This document shows, piece by piece, positions 55,159-63,266 of a stretch of 64,000 nt of DNA. Source of the stretch: UBA2588 sp002339805 (GTDB lineage Bacteria; Chloroflexota; Dehalococcoidia; Lucifugimonadales; UBA3495); assembly GCA_045562555.1 (NCBI GenBank), contig JBJKVO010000015.1, positions 434,001-498,000 on the forward strand. Reading direction: 5' to 3'. How positions within the stretch are numbered: the stretch's first letter is position 1; each line of letters begins with the position of its first letter. The notes under the pieces were generated by a model, which was not told the DNA's origin, searched no databases, and worked only from the letters and a program-made list of their open reading frames with translations. The translations under genes were made by a program, and so were the position numbers.

Positions 55159-56003
55159 TTATTTCTCTGTAGCATCCCGCTAATTGTTCCTATGATCTTA
55201 TTGGATCGATAAAATAAAACGTCTTTTATAGGTGCTGTGAATGTTTGTTGCTTTTTAAGGTTCTTGAGATCATTCGTTGCTCTTTTGATTTCAGAAATGA
55301 TAAGTTTTCTGGTAGATAGATCCTTAGTGACTCCTATTGTTTTCATTGCTTTGGATTCTCTATGAAACCTATGCCGTATTTGTTTCCAGGTTTCGTGATG
55401 ACTATGGACGATCGAAGCTTTAGGCTCATAGTAAACTGAGAAACCTTGTTTCATCCAATGTTTGGCCCAATCTATGTCTTCTTGACCAGAAAGGGATTCA
55501 TTAAACTTATATTGTTCCCAAGCTCTTTTGGTTAAGCTTGAATTAGCGTTATGTGAAAAATAGTTAGGTGCATTGAGCGTTTTCGGTTTATCATCAAATG
55601 TTCTGTTTAGATCTGTGAATTCTGGGTATCTTGAATTTTTATCCCCAATTTGTTTACCGTATACCATGATGATGTTCGGATTTAGAAGAGGACTTATCAA
55701 ATTAGTTATCCAAGTGTTGTCACACGGTTCTGTATGAGCTGACACTAATACTAGAAAATCTCCGGTTGAATTTTCAATGCCTTTATTTAAGGAGTATCCG
55801 AATGTGAAATCGCTTTTCTTAATTCCGACTATTTTGTCACAGTACTGCTCAGCAAGTTTAACGGTGTCATCAGTTGATTCAGAATCGACAAGAATAATTT
55901 CAATGTTTGGATACTCTTGCTGTTTGATGGCTCTTAATAGATTAGTGATGTATAGTCCTTCATTATAAGTTCTTATTATGACTGAAACCTTTTGAGAGAA
56001 CAT
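55155..56003 (-). CDS. GT2 glycosyltransferase
   Basis: 282 aa GT-A enzyme: VSVIIRTYNEGLYITNLLRAI, IILVDSESTDDTVKLAEQY, LVLVSAHTEPC, and FNESLSGQEDIDWAKHWM (ED catalytic base). Soluble, without membrane segments. Adds a sugar to the cytoplasmic lipid-linked repeat unit, presumably; donor unknown. The gene ends in a 4-nt overlap with the next. Confidence 0.87.
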   Translation of the reverse strand: MFSQKVSVIIRTYNEGLYITNLLRAIKQQEYPNIEIILVDSESTDDTVKLAEQYCDKIVGIKKSDFTFGYSLNKGIENSTGDFLVLVSAHTEPCDNTWITNLISPLLNPNIIMVYGKQIGDKNSRYPEFTDLNRTFDDKPKTLNAPNYFSHNANSSLTKRAWEQYKFNESLSGQEDIDWAKHWMKQGFSVYYEPKASIVHSHHETWKQIRHRFHRESKAMKTIGVTKDLSTRKLIISEIKRATNDLKNLKKQQTFTAPIKDVLFYRSNKIIGTISGMLQRNK

Positions 56004-56004
56004 A

Positions 56005-56952
56005 TTATTTACTCCATATCCCCAACCCTACTAAGAGATTATTCAAAGTCTGTTCGTGGACTTTTTCCCAAGCGTCGGGACTACTGTTAGAATTGTGTGG
56101 TGCTAGTAATACGTTTTCTAGGCTCCTGAGCTCACTAGTGGGAGGCAATGGTTCATCTTCAAAGACGTCCAAAGCCGCTCCTTTAATTTTGCCGTCTTTC
56201 AAAGCTTTCACGAGTGCTATCTCATCTATTAATGGACCGCGAGCCGCATTAATGATGTACGGCTTCTTGGCCATGTTTGTAAATTCAATGGTCGAAAGAA
56301 TATGAAGGCTTGAATCGTTTAAATCACAATTTAAAGTTATGAAATCCGATTTTGAAAGTAGGAAGTCTTTACTTACTAGTTCAATGCTTACACTATCCAA
56401 GAATTCTTTAGGTGGTTCACAAGGGTCATGTCCTAAGATGTGTATGCCAAATGAGGATGCTTTACGAGCTATTGCTTGTCCGATATTCCCTAATCCTATT
56501 ATTCCTAGCGTACATTCATACAGAGATACTAGATTTCTTTTTTCCCAAATATGTTTTTTTACATCTGTGTCCATAGCATGAAGCTGTCGTGCAAAAGTTA
56601 ATATATAGCCTAATACAGTATCTGATACTGGATTTGTGAAAGCATTGGGGGTGTTGAAAACCTGAATATTTTTCTGATTAGCATATGCTTTATCTATTGA
56701 ATCGATACCTGTTCCCCATTTCGATATTACAGATAATTGCTTGGCTGCATCAAGGACTTTAGGAGTGAAACGATCATCCCCACATATCGTGCCCTGTATA
56801 TCATGGATAACTTCTAGTAGTTCGTGTTCCTCTAGCCTTTCTGTGACTTTTGGAACGATAGGTTTTAGATTATATTGTTCGAATACATGCATATACTTGC
56901 CGACTACAGGTTGAAAGTAAGGTGCAGATATTAAAATGTTCTTTTTGAGCAT
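56005..56952 (-). CDS. D-2-hydroxyacid dehydrogenase (phosphoglycerate-dehydrogenase-like)
   Basis: 315 aa. LGIIGLGNIGQAIARKA is the NAD loop, INAARGPLIDEIALVKAL the Arg site, and the catalytic His lies in LLAPHNSN. Second member of this family in the locus (compare 29519). TAATG overlap with the KdsB-type gene upstream. In such surroundings it may make a hydroxyacid precursor for the KdsB-activated compound; an inference from coupling. Confidence 0.83.
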   Translation of the reverse strand: MLKKNILISAPYFQPVVGKYMHVFEQYNLKPIVPKVTERLEEHELLEVIHDIQGTICGDDRFTPKVLDAAKQLSVISKWGTGIDSIDKAYANQKNIQVFNTPNAFTNPVSDTVLGYILTFARQLHAMDTDVKKHIWEKRNLVSLYECTLGIIGLGNIGQAIARKASSFGIHILGHDPCEPPKEFLDSVSIELVSKDFLLSKSDFITLNCDLNDSSLHILSTIEFTNMAKKPYIINAARGPLIDEIALVKALKDGKIKGAALDVFEDEPLPPTSELRSLENVLLAPHNSNSSPDAWEKVHEQTLNNLLVGLGIWSK

Positions 56953-57722
56953 TATTCAGAAACTGTATTCAGGTATTGTTTTGTTAAAGGGTCTTCTTTA
57001 ATAAGTTGTGTTACTAAGTGCAGGTCTTCTAAATTATCAACTGCATGACTGTCGAATTCACTTTCTATCATACGGATGCTGTACCCGTGCTCCATGAAAC
57101 GATTCATATCTACTGATTCAGCAATTTCTAACGGAGTAGGCGCTAGTGCGGTGTATAGTTTCAAGCCAGATCGAGTGAATGGGATAATACATACTTGTTT
57201 GTACATGGGAGTGGTGGACAAATTTGAGACGTCAGCTAGATGAGGAATAGGGCTTCGAGACATATATAATGCATTTGATTCGTTGTTTATCACAACTTTA
57301 ATAGTATTTGGATTTAGGTAGTCTGAATGTTCAGTGATGCGCTTCATGAGGTTTGTGCATATTATTGAAGAATTTTGAAACATTGGTTCTAGAGCAAGGT
57401 CTATCATCTCTGGATAGGTCATAGGTTCGTCCCCTTGAACCATTACAATGAGTTCAGCGTCCAAAGACTCAGCAGCTTCAGCAGTTCTGTCACTAGCACG
57501 CTGGTGTTCGGATGATGTCATTATGGCTTTCCCTCCTAAATCCGTGACTGCATCATGAATTTCTTTATCACATGTGGCTACGTACACATCAGAAAGTACT
57601 TTTGACATTGAGACTCTTCGACGTACATGTTCTATCATAGGTAATCCCAAAATATCTGCTAATGGTTTACCGGGAAATCTACTGGAACCCATTCGTGCTG
57701 GTATTATGGCTATTGCATCCAT
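56952..57722 (-). CDS. kdsB: CMP-Kdo synthetase-type cytidylyltransferase
   Basis: 256 aa. AIIPARMGSSRFPGKPLADILGLPMIEHV and VYVATCDKEIHDAV, VMVQGDEPM, EIAESVDMNRFMEHGYSIRM match KdsB rather than NeuA. It would activate Kdo or another 8-carbon ulosonic acid as CMP ester. No kdsA (Kdo-8-P synthase) is in the window and no lipid A genes are seen, so the product is likely a glycan component, not LPS core. A KdsC-type phosphatase lies at 32330. Confidence 0.87.
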   Translation of the reverse strand: MDAIAIIPARMGSSRFPGKPLADILGLPMIEHVRRRVSMSKVLSDVYVATCDKEIHDAVTDLGGKAIMTSSEHQRASDRTAEAAESLDAELIVMVQGDEPMTYPEMIDLALEPMFQNSSIICTNLMKRITEHSDYLNPNTIKVVINNESNALYMSRSPIPHLADVSNLSTTPMYKQVCIIPFTRSGLKLYTALAPTPLEIAESVDMNRFMEHGYSIRMIESEFDSHAVDNLEDLHLVTQLIKEDPLTKQYLNTVSE

Positions 57723-57731
57723 TAATTCCTC

Positions 57732-58706
57732 CTATGATTCTATTATTATGGTGTCTAGCCAGTCAGTATTGGCTATATACCAATCAATAGTCATTTGAAT
57801 TCCATCCTCAAAAGATACTTTAGGAACCCAGTTCAGTATCTTTTTCGCTTTAGTTATATCTGCGTAAGTAGAGGTCACATCTGCACTATTTCGAGGCAAA
57901 TAATTTTTTTGAACGGTTTTGCCAAGCTTATCTTCTATAAGGGCAATGACTTGATTAACAGATACTGGATTATTCGAGCCAAGATTAAAAATTTGGTAGC
58001 CTACTTTTTCAAGGCTCTTTATAGTGCCAGTTGCAACATCGTTTACATGTGTGAAATCTCTGGTTTGGCTACCATCCCCAAAAACTGTTAAAGTGCCGCC
58101 TTCGTTAATCAATTTTATGAATTTGAAGATGCTCATGTCTGGACGACCAAACTGGCCGTAAACAGTGAAATACCGGTTGATGCTGATATCGATGTTATAT
58201 TGGTGATGATACGAGTAACATAATAATTCAGCCGACTTTTTTGATACAGAGTAGGGTGTTAATGGAGAATCGGTTGGACAAGATTCTGCTATAAGATTGG
58301 AGTATGTTTCCCCATATAAACTTGATGTAGAAGCTAATACAAATTTATCTGTTTTTGTGGATCTGCATAATTCTAATAAATTAAGAGTTCCCATAAGATT
58401 AGTGTTTAAATATTCATGAGGATCTAACAAAGATTGCCTTACTCCTGCCCTGGCTGCCAAGTGGATTATTCCTTCGAATTTAGTGTTTGTGAACAGGCTT
58501 AAGGCGCCGGAGTCAAGAATGTTTATACTGTGAAATTCAAAGTCTTCGTAATTTTGCAATTGACTTAGCCTGACATGTTTGATGGTAGGATCATAGGAAT
58601 CATTTATCGAATCAATGCCTGTAATGTGATGCCCTGATTCAAGTAGTTGCATACATACTTGTGTGCCTACGAATCCAATGGATCCCGTTACCAGATAATT
58701 ACTCAT
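57732..58706 (-). CDS. NAD-dependent UDP-sugar/UDP-glucuronate epimerase-like SDR
   Basis: 324 aa. YLVTGSIGFVGTQVCMQLLE (Rossmann), IIHLAARAGVRQSLLDPHEY, TPYSVSKKSAE (Tyr-Lys), FTVYGQFGRPDMS, the group containing UDP-glucuronate 4-epimerase and WbpP. Directly downstream of the UDP-sugar dehydrogenase gene (TAATG overlap), so it probably acts on the uronate that enzyme makes. Substrate unproven. Confidence 0.85.
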   Translation of the reverse strand: MSNYLVTGSIGFVGTQVCMQLLESGHHITGIDSINDSYDPTIKHVRLSQLQNYEDFEFHSINILDSGALSLFTNTKFEGIIHLAARAGVRQSLLDPHEYLNTNLMGTLNLLELCRSTKTDKFVLASTSSLYGETYSNLIAESCPTDSPLTPYSVSKKSAELLCYSYHHQYNIDISINRYFTVYGQFGRPDMSIFKFIKLINEGGTLTVFGDGSQTRDFTHVNDVATGTIKSLEKVGYQIFNLGSNNPVSVNQVIALIEDKLGKTVQKNYLPRNSADVTSTYADITKAKKILNWVPKVSFEDGIQMTIDWYIANTDWLDTIIIES

Positions 58707-60034
58707 TACAATTTCACAACGCTAGATTTACTTTCAGTCACGTTGGCGGTTGCGTTGCGTGTGTCTAATATGCACTTACTATGTCGTACCACCCAATTCC
58801 AGTCGTAATTACTATGATTGGTTGTTATCACCACGCAGTCAAACTCTGATATTGTTGACTCATCCAAAGTTATAGAGGACATATCAAAATGTTCGTATTT
58901 CAAACCTGGAATGTAAGGATCATTATAAGACACTAGCGCTCCTTTATTTCTTAATATGTCTATTACGTCTAATGATGGAGATTCTCTAAAATCAGAAACA
59001 TCCGGTTTGTAAGCGATACCTAATATTAGAATTTTCGATCCTTTCAAAGCTCTGCTCGATTGATTTAGAATATCAGCTATTTTACTTACCACATAATCTG
59101 GCATACTGGTGTTCACTTCTGTGGCTAACTGAATAAATCTTGCATTGTAATTTAGAGTTTTCAATTTCCATGCTAGGAATTGAGGATCCACTGGTATGCA
59201 ATGGCCTCCCAGTCCTGGGCCTGGATAGAAAGGTGTGAATCCGAAAGGTTTTGTTGCTGCCGCATTTATAACTTCCCAAACGTCTATATCCAGATGGTTG
59301 CACATTATTGCTATTTCATTTACCAATCCTATGTTTGTGGCTCGATACGTGTTTTCTAGAAGTTTCACCATTTCTGCTACCTTAGTGGATGATACGGGGA
59401 CAATGGTTTGAATTGCGGATTTATACAGAGAGATACCAATTTCAGTACAAGATTTGGTGATGCCTCCTAGCACTTTTGGTGTGTCAGTCACCGTCCAAGT
59501 TTGATTATTCGGGTCGATTCGCTCAGGTGAAAAGGCTACGAAAATATTCTTTCCAATTTCTAATGTTCCATTTTCGGAACTCTCTAACATTGGAACTATA
59601 ATTTCTTCAGTGGTCCCGGGATAGGTCGTGCTTTCTAGTACGATGAGCATGTCCTCATGGACATATTTTGAGATTGAATTAGTTGCATTGATAATGAATG
59701 ACACATCTGGATCCTTGGTTTTACTTACTGGTGTGGGCACACAGATTATTACGCAATCAGATGTTGCAATGGAGGAATAGTCTGTGGTTGCCGTTAGTGT
59801 TCCTCCACGGCTTACTTGAGGAGATAAATATTTGATACTTTCTGAAGAGATGTCTCCGATGTAGGATTCTCCTGAATTGATTGTATTCACTTTTGATTCA
59901 TCGTTGTCTATGGTGCACACATGAAAACCAGCTGAGGCAAATGCGATCGCAAGAGGCAATCCAACATATCCCGCTCCAATAACTGAAATTTGAGCAGTTT
60001 TGTTCTCAATTTTACTTTTTAGATCAGAATCCAT
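58706..60034 (-). CDS. UDP-sugar 6-dehydrogenase (WecC/WbpA family)
   Basis: 442 aa. SVIGAGYVGLPLAIAFASAGF is the N-terminal Rossmann loop, FSPERIDPN, PFYPGPGLGGHCIPVDP with the catalytic Cys, and ILGIAYKPDVSDFRESPSLDVI the UDP-binding C-domain. Oxidises a UDP-HexNAc or UDP-hexose to the uronic acid in two NAD+ steps. I start at the ATG 60034 because GGAAG is a few nt upstream; the frame is open to 60070 but without a Shine-Dalgarno there. First enzyme gene after the antiterminator. Confidence 0.9.
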   Translation of the reverse strand: MDSDLKSKIENKTAQISVIGAGYVGLPLAIAFASAGFHVCTIDNDESKVNTINSGESYIGDISSESIKYLSPQVSRGGTLTATTDYSSIATSDCVIICVPTPVSKTKDPDVSFIINATNSISKYVHEDMLIVLESTTYPGTTEEIIVPMLESSENGTLEIGKNIFVAFSPERIDPNNQTWTVTDTPKVLGGITKSCTEIGISLYKSAIQTIVPVSSTKVAEMVKLLENTYRATNIGLVNEIAIMCNHLDIDVWEVINAAATKPFGFTPFYPGPGLGGHCIPVDPQFLAWKLKTLNYNARFIQLATEVNTSMPDYVVSKIADILNQSSRALKGSKILILGIAYKPDVSDFRESPSLDVIDILRNKGALVSYNDPYIPGLKYEHFDMSSITLDESTISEFDCVVITTNHSNYDWNWVVRHSKCILDTRNATANVTESKSSVVKL

Positions 60035-60151
60035 ATTACTTCCACATATAATTTGGCAAAGCTCCGCCATTTGCTAACATGGAGCGTTGCTTATATAACG
60101 ATATCGGAGCTGGCGCTTCAACGAAAACCGTTTTGTTTTTGAAATGAATCA
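60035..60151 (-). promoter_or_regulatory. Leader between antiterminator gene and first biosynthetic gene
   Basis: 117 bp, by far the longest clear gap inside the block. It can form two mutually exclusive hairpins: GCTCC (60061-60065) with GGAGC (60081-60085), and GCAAA (60056-60060) with TTTGC (60070-60074), whose 9-nt loop contains the first arm. Neither has a T-run, so it is not a classical terminator, but it could act as a pause or loading site for the NusG-like protein. Structure proposed by eye only. Confidence 0.3.
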
Positions 60152-60727
60152 CTATACTGTTGTGTAGGTTTTGATTGGACGATTTCGTCCTCTTGTCCTC
60201 CTTGTGTTGGTCTTGATAGTATTGTTAGCAGATTCGAAGGGTGCTAGATTGAACCAGCTGACTTCTGCCTTGATCTCTTTACCCATGAAGTCGATGAGAA
60301 TTCGAACCCGCGTTTTATCAGACATAGAATGCTGGACTACAGTTCCAACGGTAGATAAACCATATGATTCCAGAAGCACTTTTTCCCCTACGTGGTAAGT
60401 TCTCCAAACTCCTTCTTGCTGGTTTATTTCATTTACTTTATTTTGCAATTGATCCATGAAATCATCTGGTATTTCTGCTGGCATGCCATCCGTTCTCAAG
60501 AAATCTATGATGCCGTTTACTCGATTTAGTATTGATGAAGACTCTTCTAAATCTATTATTTGTATAAACATGTATCCATTAAACAAAGGTTTAAGGCGCC
60601 ATTTGCTTGGATCAGTGGAATGTTTAAGCATGGGATAGTAGGTTTTGATTCCAAAAAGTGAGAGCTCTTGTTGTATATAACTTGCATCGTTGCTTCGTAT
60701 TTTTAATATGTGCCACACAGGAATCAC
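60152..60727 (-). CDS. NusG/RfaH-like transcription antiterminator
   Basis: 191 aa. NGN domain (about 1-105: VWHILKIRSNDASYIQQELS, FNGYMFIQI) and a KOW-type domain (about 108-160: VGEKVLLESYGLSTVGTVVQ), then a basic tail. Operon-specific NusG paralogues of this type (RfaH, UpxY, LoaP) let RNA polymerase read through long capsule or glycan operons. A GTG start at 60727 overlaps the regulator's TAG (TAGTG) and has a strong GAGGGG about 5 nt upstream. It heads about 54.7 kb of same-strand genes, which fits exactly such a role. Confidence 0.88.
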   Translation of the reverse strand: MIPVWHILKIRSNDASYIQQELSLFGIKTYYPMLKHSTDPSKWRLKPLFNGYMFIQIIDLEESSSILNRVNGIIDFLRTDGMPAEIPDDFMDQLQNKVNEINQQEGVWRTYHVGEKVLLESYGLSTVGTVVQHSMSDKTRVRILIDFMGKEIKAEVSWFNLAPFESANNTIKTNTRRTRGRNRPIKTYTTV

Positions 60728-61365
60728 TAATTCCCCTCTACAGGTTTGCCATCTAGAGTAAAAGCTACTATTTTATTCCCAGGAACAGTAGGTTCTAGGA
60801 TGTTGAAAGCATTATCGACTGAACCCATCTCCGCAAAGAATATTTTGTCAAAGTCTCGGAGGCCAGTTTTTGTAACCTTATTCACATGCATTCCTAAGAA
60901 TTTTTGCCCGTGTTCTGGTTCAATGGCAAATGTTTGTATATCTTCGACGCCATGGTTTTTGAGTGCTAAGTAAACTAGTTCGGCAAAATCACCACTCCCG
61001 ATGATTGCTATTCTTGATTCAAGATGAAGCGAAGTCAGCGCAAGGTCGGTTCTTATAGACTCCTTAATAACGTTGTAGTTAGATATTGTCCTGATTATAT
61101 ATTTTTGAGTTAGGTTGATTTTATGGCTTATACCTTCTGGAGTCAGGTTGTAAAGCCATCTTTTCCAGCCAGCTTGTGAAGCTTTGATGTATCCTTTTTG
61201 CGCTAGATTCTTGACAAGCACATTCGTTAACCCCAGGGCTATTCCAATGTTTTTGGACAGCTGTCTCTGGGTTATTTCTGGATTCGATTCGATTTGCTCA
61301 AGAGCTAGCATTTCTCGCTCACTCACATTGTCGAACGAATCGTTCTGTTCATGAACGGAACGCAT
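60727..61365 (-). CDS. Winged-helix regulator with PglD/Rossmann-like C-terminal domain
   Basis: 212 aa. Residues about 16-80 form a MarR/ArsR-type winged helix (EREMLALEQIESNPEITQRQLSKNIGIALGLTNVLVKNLAQKGYI region), and about 112-210 a nucleotide-binding-like domain (IAIIGSGDFAELVYLALKN) resembling the N-terminus of PglD sugar acyltransferases. Such proteins stand at the head of polysaccharide clusters. The C-terminal domain may sense a sugar nucleotide. It is transcribed just before the antiterminator (1-nt overlap) from its own strong promoter. Confidence 0.82.
   Translation of the reverse strand: MRSVHEQNDSFDNVSEREMLALEQIESNPEITQRQLSKNIGIALGLTNVLVKNLAQKGYIKASQAGWKRWLYNLTPEGISHKINLTQKYIIRTISNYNVIKESIRTDLALTSLHLESRIAIIGSGDFAELVYLALKNHGVEDIQTFAIEPEHGQKFLGMHVNKVTKTGLRDFDKIFFAEMGSVDNAFNILEPTVPGNKIVAFTLDGKPVEGN
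61333..61356. promoter_or_regulatory. Two adjacent palindromes at start of the regulator gene
   Basis: GAACGAATCGTTC (61333-61345) is a perfect 13-mer palindrome around a central A, and GTTCATGAAC (61347-61356) a perfect 10-mer, lying 1 nt apart within the first codons of the winged-helix gene just downstream of its promoter. Such placement suits an autoregulatory operator. They are also coding sequence, so coincidence is not excluded. Confidence 0.4.
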
Positions 61366-61400
61366 AATCTAATAATAATAGTGCGTTTAATTGATGTCAA
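61366..61400 (-). promoter_or_regulatory. Strong sigma70-type promoter of the glycan operon
   Basis: On the minus strand TTGACA (61400-61395) is followed by a 17-nt spacer and TATTAT (61377-61372), close to the bacterial consensus. The -10 ends only 6 nt before the ATG of the winged-helix regulator, so transcription would begin at or near the first base of the start codon. No Shine-Dalgarno can then be on the message. Confidence 0.65.
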
Positions 61401-61502
61401 TTCATTTTGGCATGAGTTGAGGCTGGTTTATTTGATTTGTTAGATATATATGTGAAACTAAGATAAAATGCAGAGAATGCAACAAACTATAGGACGGATA
61501 CT

Positions 61503-62540
61503 ATGTCTGAAGTTAGATTAACCGAATTATCCCATTGCGCTGGTTGAGCGGCAAAAATTAATCAAGAAGATCTGGTTCAGATCTTGAGCAAACTTCCTAA
61601 AATAAGTCATCCAAACTTGATTGTGGGTTCAGAAACTGGAGATGACGCTGCTGTTTATCAATTAGATAAAGATACAGGATTGGTGTTCACTGTGGATTTT
61701 TTCCCTCCTATAACAGATGACCCTTATCAATATGGTGCTATATCTGCAGCTAATTCTCTTAGTGATGTATATGCCATGGGAGGGAAGCCATTGTTGGCGC
61801 TAAATGTAGTTGGATTTCCAGCAAACTTGGACAATGAAATATTGGCAGATATCCTGAAGGGTGGCTATGATAAGACAGTAGAATCTGGGTGTCTTTTGGC
61901 TGGAGGGCATACGGTAGATGATCCAGAACCAAAATATGGATTGGCAGTTGTAGGGATTGTTCCGCCGAACAAAACTGTATCTAACAAAGGAGCTAAACCC
62001 GGGGATTCATTGATATTAACCAAGCCCATAGGCACAGGAATTATTACAACTGCAGGTAAGCAAATGAAAGCACCTGATTCCGTGATAGACGAAGCTGTGA
62101 GCATAATGAGCACTTTGAATAAAGATGCTAGTGAAGTGATGATGGACGTAGGTGTTAATTCTTGTACGGATATAACCGGATTTGGTCTGATGGGGCATTT
62201 GATGTCAATGATGAAGGCCAGTGCTTGTACTGCTAACATTATTGCAAATGATATTCCTGTAATAGAGGGAACTTGGGATCTACTAAAAGAAGGAATTTTG
62301 CCTGGTGGAACCATGCGAAACAGAGACAGTGTTGAATCTAGTATTGAATGGGATGATGGATTGAGTGAAGAGTCGAAGCTGTTGTTATGTGACGCACAAA
62401 CTTCTGGAGGATTGCTTATTTCAGTTTCAGAAGATAAAACTGATGAATTACTTAATAAACTCATAGAAAACGGAGTGAAATCTTCCGCCCTTATTGGTAC
62501 CATCAAATCTAAAGAATCAGCATTTATTGAAGTAAAATAA
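61503..62540 (+). CDS. selD: Selenide, water dikinase, selenocysteine-containing
   Basis: Makes selenophosphate, the selenium donor for selenocysteine tRNA, from ATP and selenide. Read from the ATG at 61503 (AGGA 8 nt upstream) with the TGA at 61545 as selenocysteine, the N-terminus is MSEVRLTELSHCAGUAAKI. U15 and K18 align with the catalytic Cys/Sec and Lys (C17, K20 in E. coli SelD). Further domains: VGSETGDDAAVYQ, FTVDFFPPITDDPYQYGAISAANSLSDVYAMGG, DITGFGLMGHL, ATP-binding. 346 aa counting Sec. A reader ignoring recoding would start at 61584 and lose the active site. Confidence 0.94.
61567..61585 (+). promoter_or_regulatory. Bacterial SECIS-like hairpin in selD
   Basis: AAGATCTG (61567-61574), loop GTT, CAGATCTT (61578-61585): a perfect 8-bp stem with a GGU-containing apex, 19 nt after the TGA codon. 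Position and apex fit bacterial SECIS elements that recruit SelB. It lies within coding sequence. Confidence 0.75.
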
Positions 62541-62550
62541 GGAGATTGTT

Positions 62551-63162
62551 ATGAAACGACCAGATCAGATAAGGCAAGTTCCTGAGCACCTACAAGGTGA
62601 TCGGACTCCTCCGGGACAATTCTTGACAGAAAAATTTCCTATATTAACTTATGGAGAAACTCCAAAACTAGACTTGTCTACTTGGCAGATGAAAATGTAT
62701 GGCCTAGTAGATAATGAAACAGTTATTAATTGGTCTCAATTTTTGGAGTTGCAGTGGGAGAACATAACTGCTGACTTTCATTGTGTAACTCAGTGGAGTC
62801 ATTTGGATAATATATGGGAAGGAGTTCTCTTCTCTACTGTAGCTGCGCTGTGTAAACCAACCTCTAAGGCTAAGTTTGTAATGGCGCATTGTTATGGGGG
62901 ATACACCACTAACCTTCCCTTAGATTTGTGCATGTCTGAAGGTATTTTAGCTCATAAAAGGGATGGTGAGCCGATCGGTGAAGGTAATGGATGGCCACTC
63001 AGATTAGTTGTTCCCAGTAAGTACGCTTGGAAAAGCGCTAAATGGATTAACGCTATTGAATTTATGGAAAATGATGAATTAGGGTTTTGGGAGAAAAACG
63101 GATACAACAATAATGCCGATCCGTGGAAAGAAGAACGTTTTTGGTCTAGTCTTTCCAGATAG
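62551..63162 (+). CDS. Sulfite-oxidase-like molybdopterin oxidoreductase
   Basis: 203 aa, the Mo-cofactor domain only. GLVDNETVINWSQFLEL, then ADFHCVTQWSHLDNIWEGVLF with the Mo-ligand Cys in HCVTQWS, HCYGGYTTNLPLD, GWPLRLVVPSKYAWKSAKWI. No Tat signal and no C-terminal dimerisation domain, so it is a compact, probably cytoplasmic MsrP/YedY-type relative. GGAG lies 6 nt before the ATG and selD ends 10 nt before it, so they are likely co-transcribed. Substrate unknown. Confidence 0.88.
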   Translation: MKRPDQIRQVPEHLQGDRTPPGQFLTEKFPILTYGETPKLDLSTWQMKMYGLVDNETVINWSQFLELQWENITADFHCVTQWSHLDNIWEGVLFSTVAALCKPTSKAKFVMAHCYGGYTTNLPLDLCMSEGILAHKRDGEPIGEGNGWPLRLVVPSKYAWKSAKWINAIEFMENDELGFWEKNGYNNNADPWKEERFWSSLSR

Positions 63163-63208
63163 TTTCTAAGTTTTAGCCTATTTAATATCCTCTATTCATG
63201 TCATCAAC

Positions 63209-63238
63209 CTTGACATGCTCTGTATCAAGTTATATGAT
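63209..63238 (+). promoter_or_regulatory. hspR promoter overlapped by HAIR-like operator
   Basis: TTGACA (63210-63215), 17-nt spacer, TATGAT (63233-63238): near-consensus promoter. CTTGACA-N7-TATCAAG at 63209-63229 matches the 21-nt HspR-associated inverted repeat (CTTGAGT-N7-ACTCAAG) at 6 of 7 pairs per arm by self-complementarity. The operator covers the -35 and spacer, as expected for autorepression by HspR. Confidence 0.75.
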
Positions 63239-63266
63239 TATATCAAGTAAGACTAGAGTAGTTGGT

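Noticed and set aside
61333..61345. Gram-positive-type LexA box (GAAC-N4-GTTC)
   Set aside because: The half-sites are separated by 5 nt, not 4, and the gene is not a DNA-damage gene.
61865..62506. 213-aa antisense reading frame inside selD
   Set aside because: Shadow of a well-supported gene; no ribosome-binding site or family motif.
61584..62540. selD starting at TTG 61584
   Set aside because: This start removes the catalytic Sec/Lys segment. Upstream frame with TGA as Sec gives the complete family N-terminus and a proper Shine-Dalgarno.
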